From: Cellulosilyticum lentocellum DSM 5427
GTDB lineage: Bacteria; Bacillota; Clostridia; Lachnospirales; Cellulosilyticaceae
Direction of reading: 5' to 3'
Assembly (NCBI RefSeq): GCF_000178835.2
Contig: NC_015275.1
Span: 4,245,001 to 4,309,000 of the forward strand
DNA: 64,000 nt
Shown: positions 37,249 to 46,369 of the stretch, piece after piece
Layout: each line of letters begins with the position of its first letter
How positions within the stretch are numbered: the first letter of the stretch is position 1
Translations under genes and position numbers: made by a program
Notes under the pieces: generated by a model
Seen by the model: the letters and a program-made list of their open reading frames with translations, nothing else
Databases searched by the model: none
Told to the model about the DNA's origin: nothing

Positions 37249-38661
37249 CTAGGTCTCTTGACTAACTACTACTTGACTAAATTCCATTGGTGTTTCTTTT
37301 ATGGGTTGCTCTTGCACTACAATACTCTTTTCTTTCCATTTACCTTGAGCGTAACGTATGCAACTAATAACTGCTGTTAATGTCCATGTGAAACCTGTTG
37401 TAAACCAAATACTTAACATCCCAATGAAAGGTACGAAAGTAAGTGGTTTTGCAAAACCTACTCTTCCCCCTACTTCCACAAAGCCTGATAACATCGCAAA
37501 ATTAACATCACCAGAACCATTGAGTACATTTCTAGTTACATAAATCATACCTAAAGCTGAATAGAATACACTAGTAATACGAATACCTCTAGCCCCTTCT
37601 ATAATAACTTCTTGATTATCTGTAAACATCCTCATAATCGTTTCTCCACCAAGCCATGCCACAGGTAGCATAATGATACTAAATATAGTACTAATCATAG
37701 TTCCTGCCCAGAAACCTTTCTTTACTCTATCTATTTTACCTGCTCCAATATTTTGTCCTGTATAAGTAGCAATTGCAGCACCTAAAGAAGCAAATGGCTG
37801 TTGTACTAATTGTTCAAAACGCGTCTGTGCAGTAAAAGCAGCTACAATTGTTGGCCCGAACCCATTTACTACTCTTTGAAGTACAATACATGAAATAGCA
37901 ATCATCGCATTCTGCAATGCTACTGGTAAACCTAAGAAAGTACATTGTTTAAAAATATGTAAATCTGGTACACACTCTTTAAGTGGAATTTTAAAAATAG
38001 GTACCTTTATCCAAGCATATACGAGGCAACCAATAGCAGCAATAATCTGTGCAGTAACAGTGGCTATAGCTACACCTAAGACACCCATCTTAAATACAAT
38101 AACAAACAATAAGTCTAAGCCTACATTGACTATACATGCCACAGCTAAAAATATTAACGGTGTTTTTGAATCTCCTAACGCTCTAAGTACGGCTGCTACC
38201 CCATTATAAATAGCTACTGCTATAAGCCCACCACAAGTTACTTGTAAGTATAAGACAGCATCATCTAACATCACATCTGGTGTCTTTAGCATAACCATAA
38301 CCGGTCTTGCAGCAACAATCCCTATAACTCCCATAATCAAGGCGCTAATAGCCATAACATACAAAGATGTCGCTATAGCTTTCTTTACTTTATCTATTTC
38401 TCCCGCACCGAAAAACTGGGAGATTATAATTCCTATCCCTGCTGCTAGACCAAAACTTAGAGAGAAAAATAAAAAGCCAATCGCTCCCGTGGCTCCTACT
38501 GAACCTAAGGCATTCTCTCCTACAAACTTTCCTACAATAATTGCATCTGCCATATTATACAGTTGCTGAAATAAGTTTCCTATTAACATAGGAATAGAAA
38601 ACATGAGTAATAGCCTTATAGGGCTACCTTTAGTCATATCTTGTGTATAACCTCTCGCCAT
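37249..38661 (-). CDS. MATE-family efflux transporter, second
   Basis: 470 residues, about 12 transmembrane helices. The DinF/NorM-like start MTKGSPIRLLLMFSIPMLIGNLFQQLYNMADAIIVGKFVG is seen in two parts, and the second repeat contains NAMIAISCIVLQRVVNGFG. The last ~25 residues are polar and cytosolic. Start ATG has GAAGGAGAGAGGATT upstream. It is monocistronic, with a near-consensus promoter at 38723-38751 and its own terminator. Substrate unknown. Confidence 0.92.
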   Translation of the reverse strand: MARGYTQDMTKGSPIRLLLMFSIPMLIGNLFQQLYNMADAIIVGKFVGENALGSVGATGAIGFLFFSLSFGLAAGIGIIISQFFGAGEIDKVKKAIATSLYVMAISALIMGVIGIVAARPVMVMLKTPDVMLDDAVLYLQVTCGGLIAVAIYNGVAAVLRALGDSKTPLIFLAVACIVNVGLDLLFVIVFKMGVLGVAIATVTAQIIAAIGCLVYAWIKVPIFKIPLKECVPDLHIFKQCTFLGLPVALQNAMIAISCIVLQRVVNGFGPTIVAAFTAQTRFEQLVQQPFASLGAAIATYTGQNIGAGKIDRVKKGFWAGTMISTIFSIIMLPVAWLGGETIMRMFTDNQEVIIEGARGIRITSVFYSALGMIYVTRNVLNGSGDVNFAMLSGFVEVGGRVGFAKPLTFVPFIGMLSIWFTTGFTWTLTAVISCIRYAQGKWKEKSIVVQEQPIKETPMEFSQVVVSQET

Positions 38662-38722
38662 AATCCTCTCTCCTTCAACCTCTCATTAAAGCTTACGCTT
38701 TATTTTCCCTATCAATTTACAT

Positions 38723-38751
38723 ATTATAAGCACTGCCCTAATCATAGTCAA
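38723..38751 (-). promoter_or_regulatory. Sigma-A promoter of second MATE gene
   Basis: -35 TTGACT (38751-38746), 17-base spacer, perfect -10 TATAAT (38728-38723). The remainder of 38752-39009 is AT-rich with no supported gene. Confidence 0.75.
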
Positions 38752-39009
38752 TTGCCATAACCCTTATTTTTCATGTATTTTCGTATACTCTTTTTTAATT
38801 TTCCAATCTGTAATCTACATATGAACTACTCTTATGTATACCGTTTAATCGTTTTATCTTATTCCTTGATTATGTTAACTCTATTTATGATAAATCCGGA
38901 ACATCTGATTAATCCTAGTCCTAATCTCATCTCTCGTTTGTCTTTACTAATTAATGCATCTACCAAAGGTCATAGTCCTATGGATATTATCTATTACTGT
39001 ATAAAACAT

Positions 39010-39060
39010 AAGGTAGTTATAAGTACTCCTCTATCTACCTATAACTACCTTATCTTTTTA
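39010..39060. terminator. Hairpin after the U32 gene pair
   Basis: AAGGTAGTTATA (39010-39021) pairs with TATAACTACCTT (39040-39051). T-rich on both sides (ATCTTTTTA plus, ATGTTTTA minus). It closes the minus-strand U32 operon. Confidence 0.7.
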
Positions 39061-39093
39061 TATTTCTATAAAGCTCTTTCTTTTAGGAAGGAC

Positions 39094-40050
39094 TTAAAAT
39101 CTTACCTCTGGATAATAGCAAGATAATCCTAATTTACACATCATGACTCTGTCTTCTGGAAAGTGCATCTTATCTAAATACTCTTCTTTAGACCCGCACC
39201 TTTTAGCAAGGTCTATATTATCCTTAATAATTTTAATATCCTTGCAAATATATTGCCATTCATCTGAACGGCCTACAATTTTACACGCAGCAATACCCAT
39301 TTCTACAAAATCATAAATGCCACATAAACCACAGGCATAATTATGAAAGGAGTTGTTATAAATCATATCATTAAGTTCGGCTGTATTCTTGCTATGAAAA
39401 TCATTATTTTTTAGCCGTAGCTCTTTACCGGCATGTTTAATACTGCTACAAATAGAGCAGCGTTCCTTTCGATGAAGTCCCAAACAATTCGAATCAGAAA
39501 AACTACAACCATTGCGCATCATAAAGATTTCATACTCTGCTTCTGGTGCTGCTTTTTTAATAGCTTCTATTTCTGCAATAGCTAAATCTCTTGGTAAAAT
39601 AATACGCTTTGTGCCCTTTTCTTGATAAAAGATAGCAATATCTTTATTATATACACCACTAATAGTACTGATAACAGAGGGAACACCTATTTCTCTGGCT
39701 AAAATCACTTGTTCTATACAAGATACAATTACCCCATCAACGCCTGCCTCTTTCACGTGCTCAAAATAACGTTTCATAAATGCTAATTGTTCATCCGAAT
39801 AAATGCTCGAATTAAAAGTGATATAAACCTCTTTCCCCTTTGCTTTTATAGCCTTAACGATTTGCAAAACTGTATCTAGGTCATACGGATTGGAGATTTC
39901 CTTGAAACCAGACATACGGTTAATATCTGCAAAGTCCCCAAAGGTATCACTCCACTCCTTATCAAAAAAGCCGATATAAAACTCCCCAGCTCCTGCTTCT
40001 ATATAATCATCTATATGCTCTAGATTATTAAGTGGCGCTAATACTTTCAT
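39094..40050 (-). CDS. U32-family peptidase-like protein
   Basis: 318-residue TIM-barrel-like U32 protein. The N-terminal MKVLAPLNNLEHIDDYIEAGAGEFYIG is the typical U32 start. A cysteine set (MRNGCSFSDSNCLG, ERCSICSS, YACGLCGIYDF) fits the Fe-S ligands described for UbiU-type U32 proteins. Its start overlaps the stop of the upstream gene by 4 bases (ATGA), so the two are translationally coupled. U32 members act in collagen/peptide cleavage, tRNA or 23S rRNA hydroxylation, and anaerobic ubiquinone hydroxylation; which applies is unknown, and ubiquinone is not expected in this organism. Confidence 0.8.
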   Translation of the reverse strand: MKVLAPLNNLEHIDDYIEAGAGEFYIGFFDKEWSDTFGDFADINRMSGFKEISNPYDLDTVLQIVKAIKAKGKEVYITFNSSIYSDEQLAFMKRYFEHVKEAGVDGVIVSCIEQVILAREIGVPSVISTISGVYNKDIAIFYQEKGTKRIILPRDLAIAEIEAIKKAAPEAEYEIFMMRNGCSFSDSNCLGLHRKERCSICSSIKHAGKELRLKNNDFHSKNTAELNDMIYNNSFHNYACGLCGIYDFVEMGIAACKIVGRSDEWQYICKDIKIIKDNIDLAKRCGSKEEYLDKMHFPEDRVMMCKLGLSCYYPEVRF

Positions 40051-40886
40051 TTTCCCACCTCCAAATCAATAGGAAAGTAAATCATTCTCATATGCTCTAG
40101 CTCATAAATGCTGCATTCTCTGTTCTCAAAGTAAATCGTTTTCCCTATTCTGAGCCACTCCCTATCATCCTCCAAGTCATAGCTAATGATATGAGAACTA
40201 CATTCATGAGTACAAGGATTATTGGGCCTAAACTTTTTATCAATTTCTTTATTAAGCGAAGCATATTCACAAATATGTCCTGTCGTCATATAACAATACG
40301 GTCCATGAATCCCTACTATAAGTTCTTCTGGTGCTTCTCTAAAATTGATTCCCACATGGGTTGGGTCAAACTCAACCCCTTTTACTTTAAAAGCCTTGAC
40401 CAACTCTAACATATACTTGTTAAAAATTTTAGGGCTTAAAACCTGATTAAAGTATTCCTCATATCTAGGATCTCTATAATCTTTAGTAAACAATCTTCCT
40501 AAATGAAGAGAAACATGATATCTATCACTAACATATGCCAGCATACCATAGTCATTAACCACAACTTCATCTATTATTTTGCCTAACCACTCTTTGATGA
40601 TAGCTAGTTTTTCCTTTCCTCTTTTTAAATCCTTTTCTGAAAAGGTAGGGACTACTAAAGTAAGTGCTACACCTTCTTTTTCACAAAACCCTCTTAACTC
40701 ATCTAGCATCTCTTTTGATTGATGAAGAAAATATTGACCACAAAAATAAGAGCCTATATAAATACGCTCACATTTATCAAATCCTGCTATTTCATTAGCC
40801 TTTGTTATTATCTCCTGAAAATCTGGTATCAGCTCATACAAGTGATGTATAATTTCACACAGATTTAAACAGTTTAACTGACTCAT
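40047..40886 (-). CDS. Divergent U32-like partner protein
   Basis: 279-residue protein not clearly assigned to a family by eye. Its strands IYIGSYFCGQYFLHQSKEML, VALTLVVPTF and IIDEVVVNDYGMLAYV follow the U32 barrel pattern. A cysteine group appears late (CEYASLN, NPCTHECSSHI). The gene is directly upstream of and overlaps the U32 gene, recalling UbiV-UbiU heterodimers. I choose ATG 40886 (MSQLNCLNL) with AGGAG 8 bases upstream; the frame extends to 40970 without a ribosome site. Confidence 0.5.
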   Translation of the reverse strand: MSQLNCLNLCEIIHHLYELIPDFQEIITKANEIAGFDKCERIYIGSYFCGQYFLHQSKEMLDELRGFCEKEGVALTLVVPTFSEKDLKRGKEKLAIIKEWLGKIIDEVVVNDYGMLAYVSDRYHVSLHLGRLFTKDYRDPRYEEYFNQVLSPKIFNKYMLELVKAFKVKGVEFDPTHVGINFREAPEELIVGIHGPYCYMTTGHICEYASLNKEIDKKFRPNNPCTHECSSHIISYDLEDDREWLRIGKTIYFENRECSIYELEHMRMIYFPIDLEVGK

Positions 40887-41090
40887 TACTTTTACTCCTA
40901 ACACTTTTGCTATTATTATCATATTATCTCTTTTATAATGTCCTACTAGCGAAAAAACTATTCGCCCCATCTTGATATGAGTAAGCTACAAAAAAATAAT
41001 CATAGAAGAGCCAAAAATACAATAATATTTGAAAAATAGCATCTATTATGTTAAACTATTCAAATTAATCATTTTTAAGGAGGTAATTTT

Positions 41091-41651
41091 ATGAAACATT
41101 TAGGAACAGTTACCCTAGAAACACCACGTCTTATTTTAAGAAGGTTTAGTTTAGAGGACTCAGAAACGATGTTTAACAATTGGGCCAGTGATGATGAGGT
41201 TACAAGATTTTTAACTTGGCCTACTCATACCAGCGTGCAAACTACCCGTGAAATTATCTCTATGTGGATTAATGAATATACTAGTGAAAAATGCTATCAG
41301 TGGTGCATTGAACTAAGGCAAACTCATGAAGCTATTGGTAGCATTGGCATTGTTCACCTGTCAGAAGAAATTTCTTCCGCCGAAATTGGATACTGCATTG
41401 GTAAGGCTTACTGGCACCAAGGTATTACCTCTGAGGCCTTAGCAGCAATTATAGCTTTCTTATTTAATCAAGTAGGTGTTAACCGCATTGAAGCTAGACA
41501 CGATAGCAATAATCCTAACTCCGGAAAAGTAATGCTGAACTGTGGCCTAAAATATGAAGGAACAAGACTTATGGCTGATAGAAATAATTCCGGTATTTGT
41601 GACGTAGTCCTCTATGGACTTATTGCTAGAGACTATACGCCTACCATTTAG
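41091..41651 (+). CDS. GNAT acetyltransferase (RimJ/RimL-like)
   Basis: 186-residue acetyl-CoA-dependent N-acetyltransferase. Seen: the start ETPRLILRRFSLEDSETMFNNWASD, AIGSIGIVHLSEEISSAEIGYCIG, WHQGITSEALAAIIAFLF (acetyl-CoA loop) and the end NPNSGKVMLNCGLKYEGTRL. Start follows AAGGAGGTAATTTT. It could modify a protein N-terminus or small amines; no partner nearby. Downstream 41652-41894 holds no gene, only a hairpin (AAGAGACTG 41770-41778 with CAGTCTCTT 41862-41870). Confidence 0.9.
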   Translation: MKHLGTVTLETPRLILRRFSLEDSETMFNNWASDDEVTRFLTWPTHTSVQTTREIISMWINEYTSEKCYQWCIELRQTHEAIGSIGIVHLSEEISSAEIGYCIGKAYWHQGITSEALAAIIAFLFNQVGVNRIEARHDSNNPNSGKVMLNCGLKYEGTRLMADRNNSGICDVVLYGLIARDYTPTI

Positions 41652-41894
41652 TTAAGCCCCATTACTTTTCATAGCCTAGAAAAAACTATGGCTATAGACT
41701 ACATAAAACTATTTCCTTACAAACTTCTACGAGGTAGCTGATATAAAGCATTTCCTTTCACGAAAAATGAAGAGACTGCTACGAACTTACCTCAAACACA
41801 AGATTGTATATAAGCAAATCAATTGCTGAGTTACATCTTATATTGAAGTATTATTTCGCTACAGTCTCTTATTATTATCATCTTTACTTTAAAA

Positions 41895-42833
41895 TCATTT
41901 AGCAATTTTAAGATCCACTTGCACACTCGTGCTTGCCGCTTGAGTAGAGTCAAACTGATAACTATAGTATGCCCTATAAGTACCTGCTACTAAATCTAAC
42001 TTCCAATCATTCACTGTACACTCATTAGCTACATTTTTATAAACCTCTTTGCCGTTCTGATCTTGCATAGAAACCATCATTGTCCCTTTTTCTGCCCTAA
42101 AATCTAAATCAAGATAATAGGTGCCACTCTTTTTAATTTCAATATCACTACTACTTCGAGGCAGATTTTCTTGAGGCATCTCAATATAATTAAAATTTTC
42201 ATTAAAAACTGTATCAGAACCACTAGAGTAAAAAAACATACTTGCAACTAATAAAATAATTGCTGCTGGAAAGGTCCATTGAAATGGGATATAGAATATT
42301 TCTTTCTTACCGGCTCTTCTTAATTTTGTAGATATAAGTCCTAACCCCATAGTTAGGCCTAGTATAGCAAAGACAAGTCCTTCTATAACTATTAGACTTT
42401 GATGGTTTACTATACCCATTGCAAAATAAGCAATTGCCATTACTGCATAAATCCCTGCAAATATTGTAAGTAATCTAAGCCACCTATTTTGCATTTCATA
42501 CAAAGACTCTCTATCTGTGTATATTTTAGCCTCATCTTCTTCCATTCCCTCTTGGTATAGCTTTCTAAAATAATGCCAACCGTTAAAAGTAGAATTAATA
42601 TACTCCCATCCCTGTTCTTCAAAAATGTCTTTGTATCTTATAAAGTCTTTTATGTCTGTATTATAATCTAATTGATAGATATATCTTACACTATTATCCC
42701 TTTTAAATTCACTATGAAAACATCCTCCCTTAGTGAGTTGTAACCCCTTCTTTGAAGCTTCATTTAAGGCCTTCTCCTCTTTTTCATATTCCCAAGCTGC
42801 ATACCATTTATAACTCTTAACCTTATCCTTCAT
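41895..42833 (-). CDS. DUF2812 membrane protein
   Basis: 312 residues. An N-terminal DUF2812 domain (WYAAWEYEKEEKALNEASKK, YIYQLDYNTDIKDF, EEQGWEYINSTFNGWHYFRK) is followed by two or three transmembrane segments (about 125-220) and an outer C-terminal beta-rich domain of ~95 residues (KSGTYYLDLDFRAEKGTMMV). It starts 1 base after the PadR-type regulator's stop. PadR-DUF2812 pairs are common in Firmicutes; the DUF2812 protein is thought to be a target or sensor for the regulator, with no known biochemical activity. Confidence 0.82.
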   Translation of the reverse strand: MKDKVKSYKWYAAWEYEKEEKALNEASKKGLQLTKGGCFHSEFKRDNSVRYIYQLDYNTDIKDFIRYKDIFEEQGWEYINSTFNGWHYFRKLYQEGMEEDEAKIYTDRESLYEMQNRWLRLLTIFAGIYAVMAIAYFAMGIVNHQSLIVIEGLVFAILGLTMGLGLISTKLRRAGKKEIFYIPFQWTFPAAIILLVASMFFYSSGSDTVFNENFNYIEMPQENLPRSSSDIEIKKSGTYYLDLDFRAEKGTMMVSMQDQNGKEVYKNVANECTVNDWKLDLVAGTYRAYYSYQFDSTQAASTSVQVDLKIAK

Positions 42834-42834
42834 T

Positions 42835-43164
42835 TTATTTTCCCCCCAATATCATTTCAGATCCTTTAACTAATCGTTTTAACCTTGTAACCTCTTGCTC
42901 TAATATTTCTTTGCCCAGTGGTGTTAGTTCGTATAATCTTTTTCTTTTATCTTCTGGGTTTTCACTTTCTGTTTCTCTAATCCAACCTTTTTTCATCATA
43001 TTACTTGTAGCACCATACATAGTTCCTGAGCCTATTTTCACATTACCTTCTGATAGGATTATGGTATCTTGCATAATGCCATAACCATGATTAGGTTTAT
43101 TGTAAAGGCAAAGGAGAATGTAATAGTAGCTTTCTGTTAAAGGTTCATTCTTAGCTTTAAGCAT
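42835..43164 (-). CDS. PadR-family transcriptional regulator
   Basis: 109-residue winged-helix regulator (PLTESYYYILLCLYNKPNHGYGIM, GTMYGATSNMMKKGWI, DKRKRLYELTPLGKEIL). I choose ATG 43164 (MLKAKNEP), with AGGAG 8 bases upstream; ATG 43170 is only 2 bases from it, and the frame to 43275 would run into the operator. The length is then typical. A perfect 20-bp inverted repeat covers its predicted promoter, indicating autoregulation with the DUF2812 gene. Confidence 0.9.
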   Translation of the reverse strand: MLKAKNEPLTESYYYILLCLYNKPNHGYGIMQDTIILSEGNVKIGSGTMYGATSNMMKKGWIRETESENPEDKRKRLYELTPLGKEILEQEVTRLKRLVKGSEMILGGK

Positions 43165-43233
43165 GTGCATAACTCCTCTCTTCTTTATCTCATTCATATA
43201 TTTTGTATCTGACCCAATATGTGTCGTCAAGCA

Positions 43234-43282
43234 ATATGTCGTGATACGATATATACTGTGTTTATATCGTATCACGACATAT
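43234..43282. promoter_or_regulatory. Perfect 20-bp inverted repeat, probable PadR operator
   Basis: ATATGTCGTGATACGATATA (43234-43253) and its exact complement (43263-43282) flank a 9-base centre. Each arm contains the near-palindrome TCGTGATACGA. It covers the -10 of the PadR promoter. Confidence 0.75.
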
Positions 43283-43294
43283 ATCGAGTGTCAA
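43266..43294 (-). promoter_or_regulatory. Promoter of the PadR-DUF2812 operon
   Basis: -35 TTGACA (43294-43289), 17-base spacer, -10 TACGAT (43271-43266). The -10 lies inside the 20-bp inverted repeat. Confidence 0.6.
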
Positions 43295-43344
43295 CATACT
43301 TTTGTTTTTTAATAAATTCTTTATAATCACCCGGCTATTACTAC

Positions 43345-43640
43345 AAATAAAAATTTGTCTTGGCGTTTATGAGAAATACGTCTGAGAGAAAATGAGTGAG
43401 TATGGGTGCCTTCCGTTGTTCCGGTTCACATTTTTTGAAGCACTAAGTTCACTTATTTAGATGAACGGCAGAACTCACTTCGTTCAAACAACTGCCTAAA
43501 ACCCATCTAAAACGTTCACTAAGTGCTTCTAAAAATGCTCCCAAGTCACTACTCCAGGCACCCATACCCACTCATTTTCACCAACGTTGTTGACCTCATA
43601 AACATCCAAGACAGTGAAGCAGCGTGGAAAGAAGGCGTTT
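43345..43640. repeat. Long imperfect hairpin element, copy 2
   Basis: Outer arms 43351-43410 and 43558-43612 pair over about 55 bp: TGTCTTGG, TTTATGAG, and the exact GGCACCCATACC/GGTATGGGTGCC-type core ending AAAATGAGTG. Inner arms GAAGCACTAAGT (43437) and ACTAAGTGCTTC (43518), then TTTAGATG/CATCTAAA and GGCAG/CTGCC, continue the fold. The right flank (43613-43640) is the complement of ACGCCTTCTTTCCA at 29921. No reading frame of note. Confidence 0.8.
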
Positions 43641-43671
43641 GTATAGCTGAATAGTTATAAGATAATTACTG

Positions 43672-44463
43672 TTAACTGCTGGCACTTTTATAGTGCTTAA
43701 GCCCATATTTCCAGAACTTTAGCATAATTGTTGTAAATAGAATCACTATTAGAGTAGCATAAATCAGTCCCTCTATACTGATAGACTTGCTTAAAATCTT
43801 TGCTGGTATGGTAGCCATAATGCCATAGGGTAATACAACACAAAATAAAAGCTTAAAAATCCCCTTAAATAAGTTGCCCGGTATCTTCATACACATTTCT
43901 ATACATTCTCCCTCTAATCGATCAATACTAGAAGTAGAAATAACAAAGAAGCTTATAGTTCGTAAAATCACTTCCATATCGTAATATAAAATGCACATTA
44001 ATAGAACAAATACCACATAGAGAAGAACCGTCTCCATTCCAATCGATACCTTCAACTGACTTATGCCATAAGCTATAATCACGATACTAAAAAAAAGAAG
44101 TGGCACAGAACCTATGTCAATATTTTCTAGACTTAATCTTAGTAAAGGATTAATAGGCTTTGTTAAATAGTGGTCTAAGCCCCCTTCTTTTATCTTAGTG
44201 GGAATATTAATCACGCCAAAGAAATACACCACCATATTAATGGCATTAATTAAAGAGAAGGTTCCTATAAAAACTATCATTTCGCCTCTTCCCCATGCTC
44301 CAATTGCTTCTACTTGCCCATAAATAGCGTTAAAACTTAAGAGCTGAAATATAAATAAACTGCCATCTACAAAAAGACTTCCAAAGAAGCTTAGTCTAAA
44401 AACCATCATTTGCGAAAGCCTTAGCTTTAAAAGAAGCTTTATAAATCTTAATTCTCTTCTCAT
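43672..44463 (-). CDS. ABC-2 type transporter permease
   Basis: 263 residues, six hydrophobic segments, ABC-2 permease of the DUF990-like group (IPTKIKEGGLDHYLTKPINPLLRL is characteristic). It is the last gene of a three-gene operon and overlaps the preceding permease by 4 bases. With the ATPase at 45229 it probably forms a heteromeric exporter, substrate unknown. Confidence 0.85.
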   Translation of the reverse strand: MRRELRFIKLLLKLRLSQMMVFRLSFFGSLFVDGSLFIFQLLSFNAIYGQVEAIGAWGRGEMIVFIGTFSLINAINMVVYFFGVINIPTKIKEGGLDHYLTKPINPLLRLSLENIDIGSVPLLFFSIVIIAYGISQLKVSIGMETVLLYVVFVLLMCILYYDMEVILRTISFFVISTSSIDRLEGECIEMCMKIPGNLFKGIFKLLFCVVLPYGIMATIPAKILSKSISIEGLIYATLIVILFTTIMLKFWKYGLKHYKSASS

Positions 44464-45254
44464 ATTCCCACCCCGTCATATCTTACTCTTAGCCTTTGGT
44501 ATAAATAGTGATTAATAAACTTAAAAGCCATAATCCATAGTGCCACTATTACTATGCCTTTACCTAACTCCTCATCATTTCTCCCCATCAAAAGCATAGT
44601 TGGCAAATAGGAGCTATAATAAAATGGTAGTAATTTAATGACTTCCACCACTGCACTTGGAAGAAGAACTAGAGGAATGATGCCTCCTGATATAAAGCTC
44701 ATCAAGTTAGACTCAATCATAATGAATAGCCATATATTCTGAAAGATAAAAGCTAATAAGCCGATAAAGTAATGAAATTGAATCATGAAGTAGGCGCTTC
44801 CCATAAATAATAAAACAGCTCCTAGGATAAGCTTTATCTCTCCTGTTAGTAGCAGTGGCACTTGAAATATAATAACCCACATAAGAGTTGCTACTATGCT
44901 AAGGAAAAAGTAAGTGACAAGGCTTCCTAGGGTCTTGCTAACGTAGTATCTCTGAATGTTAATAGGAAGTATCATGTATTTAGAAAAGGTACCTCCTCTA
45001 ATCTGATTGTTCATATCTTCGCTTACACTTCTAGATGCATCTAAATTAGATAAAAATGACTGAATCACATAGTAAGATAACATACCACCAAAGGTAAATC
45101 CGCCTATTTCGGCTTGATTTTCAAAAATGGTACTCCAAAGAACATAAGCAAATAAAATCTTAGTAATAGTAAAGATAACTTTAAAAGCTAAATCAAAACG
45201 CCATATAAGCTGGGTTTTACAATAAACTTTAGCAACTGCTAAGCTCTTGTTCAT
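44460..45254 (-). CDS. ABC-2 type transporter permease
   Basis: 264 residues with six predicted helices and the ABC-2 motif RGGTFSKYMILPINIQRYYVSKT. I use ATG 45254 (MNKSLAVAKVY), inside the end of the ATPase gene, with GAGGGTGG upstream; ATG 45275 has no site. It overlaps the ATPase gene by 26 bases and the next permease by 4, indicating tight coupling. Confidence 0.85.
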   Translation of the reverse strand: MNKSLAVAKVYCKTQLIWRFDLAFKVIFTITKILFAYVLWSTIFENQAEIGGFTFGGMLSYYVIQSFLSNLDASRSVSEDMNNQIRGGTFSKYMILPINIQRYYVSKTLGSLVTYFFLSIVATLMWVIIFQVPLLLTGEIKLILGAVLLFMGSAYFMIQFHYFIGLLAFIFQNIWLFIMIESNLMSFISGGIIPLVLLPSAVVEVIKLLPFYYSSYLPTMLLMGRNDEELGKGIVIVALWIMAFKFINHYLYQRLRVRYDGVGI

Positions 45255-46230
45255 CCTGACCACCCTCTTCCTCATAAATGCGCCTAGCTACTTCTCCAAT
45301 ATCCTCTTCTTCAATGCTAAAATCCAAAATAATATTTTCTCTTAATAAATTCCCCAGTAATTCTCCTGTCCTCTCATTTGGCATGATTAAGGTGAGTTCA
45401 TTTCCCTTTTCCTCAATGACCTTTATTTCAGAAAGTAGACTAGGCCTTTCCCCTTCGAACTGAAGTGTTACCTTCTTAAACTTCTGATACTTATCGAATA
45501 ACTCATGAGTACTGCCATCATAGAGTTTCTTGCCATGATTAATCACAATGCACCTATCACAAAGCTTTTTAATATCTTCCATGTAGTGAGAGGTTAATAG
45601 CACCGTAGTTCCCTTTTCTTCATTAACTTTCTTTAAAAAACCACGAATTTGTTGCTGCGTTGTAGCATCTAAACCAATAGTAGGTTCATCAAGAAAAAGG
45701 ATTTTAGGATTATGAAGTAAGGAAACTATTAATTCCATCTTCATGCGTTCACCTAAAGACAAGGTTCTTACTTGCACATTCATTAAATCTTGGACCTGAA
45801 AAAGTTCTATAAAATAGTCCACATTCTCTCTGTATAAATTCTCTGGTAAATCATAAAGTTCCTTGAAAAGATAAAAAGTATCTGCTGGCGTCAGTTCAAA
45901 AAACAACTGACTTTTTTGTCCCATAACTACTGCATACTGGTACTTTAAAGCATTTTCTAGCTTATTAGGATAATAGCCTAGTACTTGTATTTCTCCAGCG
46001 CTAGGTGGAATAATCCCCGTTAACATTTTAATGAAAGTAGTCTTACCTGCACCATTAGGACCTATTAGTCCCACCATCTCTCCTTGCTCTATTTCTAAAC
46101 TTAAATCTGAAACAGCAGTCTTGTAAATATACTCACGTTTAAATAAACTTTTAATACTGCCTTTCATCCCCTCTTCTTTCTTATACCTTTTATACTTCTT
46201 AGTTAAATGTTCCACTGAAATAATAGCCAC
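45229..46230 (-). CDS. ABC transporter ATP-binding protein
   Basis: About 333 residues. Walker A GLIGPNGAGKTTFIKML, Q-loop VVMGQKSQLFF, signature TLSLGERMKMELIVSL (degenerate LSGGQ as LSLGE, as in the Nod/YhiH-like ABC-2 group), Walker B ILFLDEPTIGLD and switch HYMEDI are intact. GTG 46230 is preferred because GGGGAGG lies 7 bases upstream. ATG 46236 is only one or two bases from it, and ATG 46251 lies before it. It leads the operon with two ABC-2 permeases. Confidence 0.9.
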   Translation of the reverse strand: MAIISVEHLTKKYKRYKKEEGMKGSIKSLFKREYIYKTAVSDLSLEIEQGEMVGLIGPNGAGKTTFIKMLTGIIPPSAGEIQVLGYYPNKLENALKYQYAVVMGQKSQLFFELTPADTFYLFKELYDLPENLYRENVDYFIELFQVQDLMNVQVRTLSLGERMKMELIVSLLHNPKILFLDEPTIGLDATTQQQIRGFLKKVNEEKGTTVLLTSHYMEDIKKLCDRCIVINHGKKLYDGSTHELFDKYQKFKKVTLQFEGERPSLLSEIKVIEEKGNELTLIMPNERTGELLGNLLRENIILDFSIEEEDIGEVARRIYEEEGGQDEQELSSC

Positions 46231-46337
46231 TCTCATTCCTCCCCACATCATCTTTACACTCTATATGTTATCAGTTATCTTCAGAAAATATAGACTTATA
46301 ATTCGCTTTGTGTTATCCTATAGCTAGAGGTCTAGAT

Positions 46338-46369
46338 AAGTGGCGCTATCAATTAGCGCCACTTTTTTA
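46338..46369. terminator. Terminator hairpin between mutS2-like gene and ABC operon
   Basis: AAGTGGCGCTA (46338-46348) pairs with TAGCGCCACTT (46354-46364). The T run is on the plus side (TTTTTTATT); on the minus strand only TTATCT follows. Confidence 0.65.

Noticed and set aside
38773-39126. Plus-strand 117-codon open frame
   Set aside because: No ribosome site, contains the terminator hairpin of the U32 operon, overlaps the U32 gene, and its composition is that of translated AT-rich spacer.
43200-43640. CRISPR array
   Set aside because: Repeats here are inverted, not regularly spaced direct repeats, and no cas genes are present.
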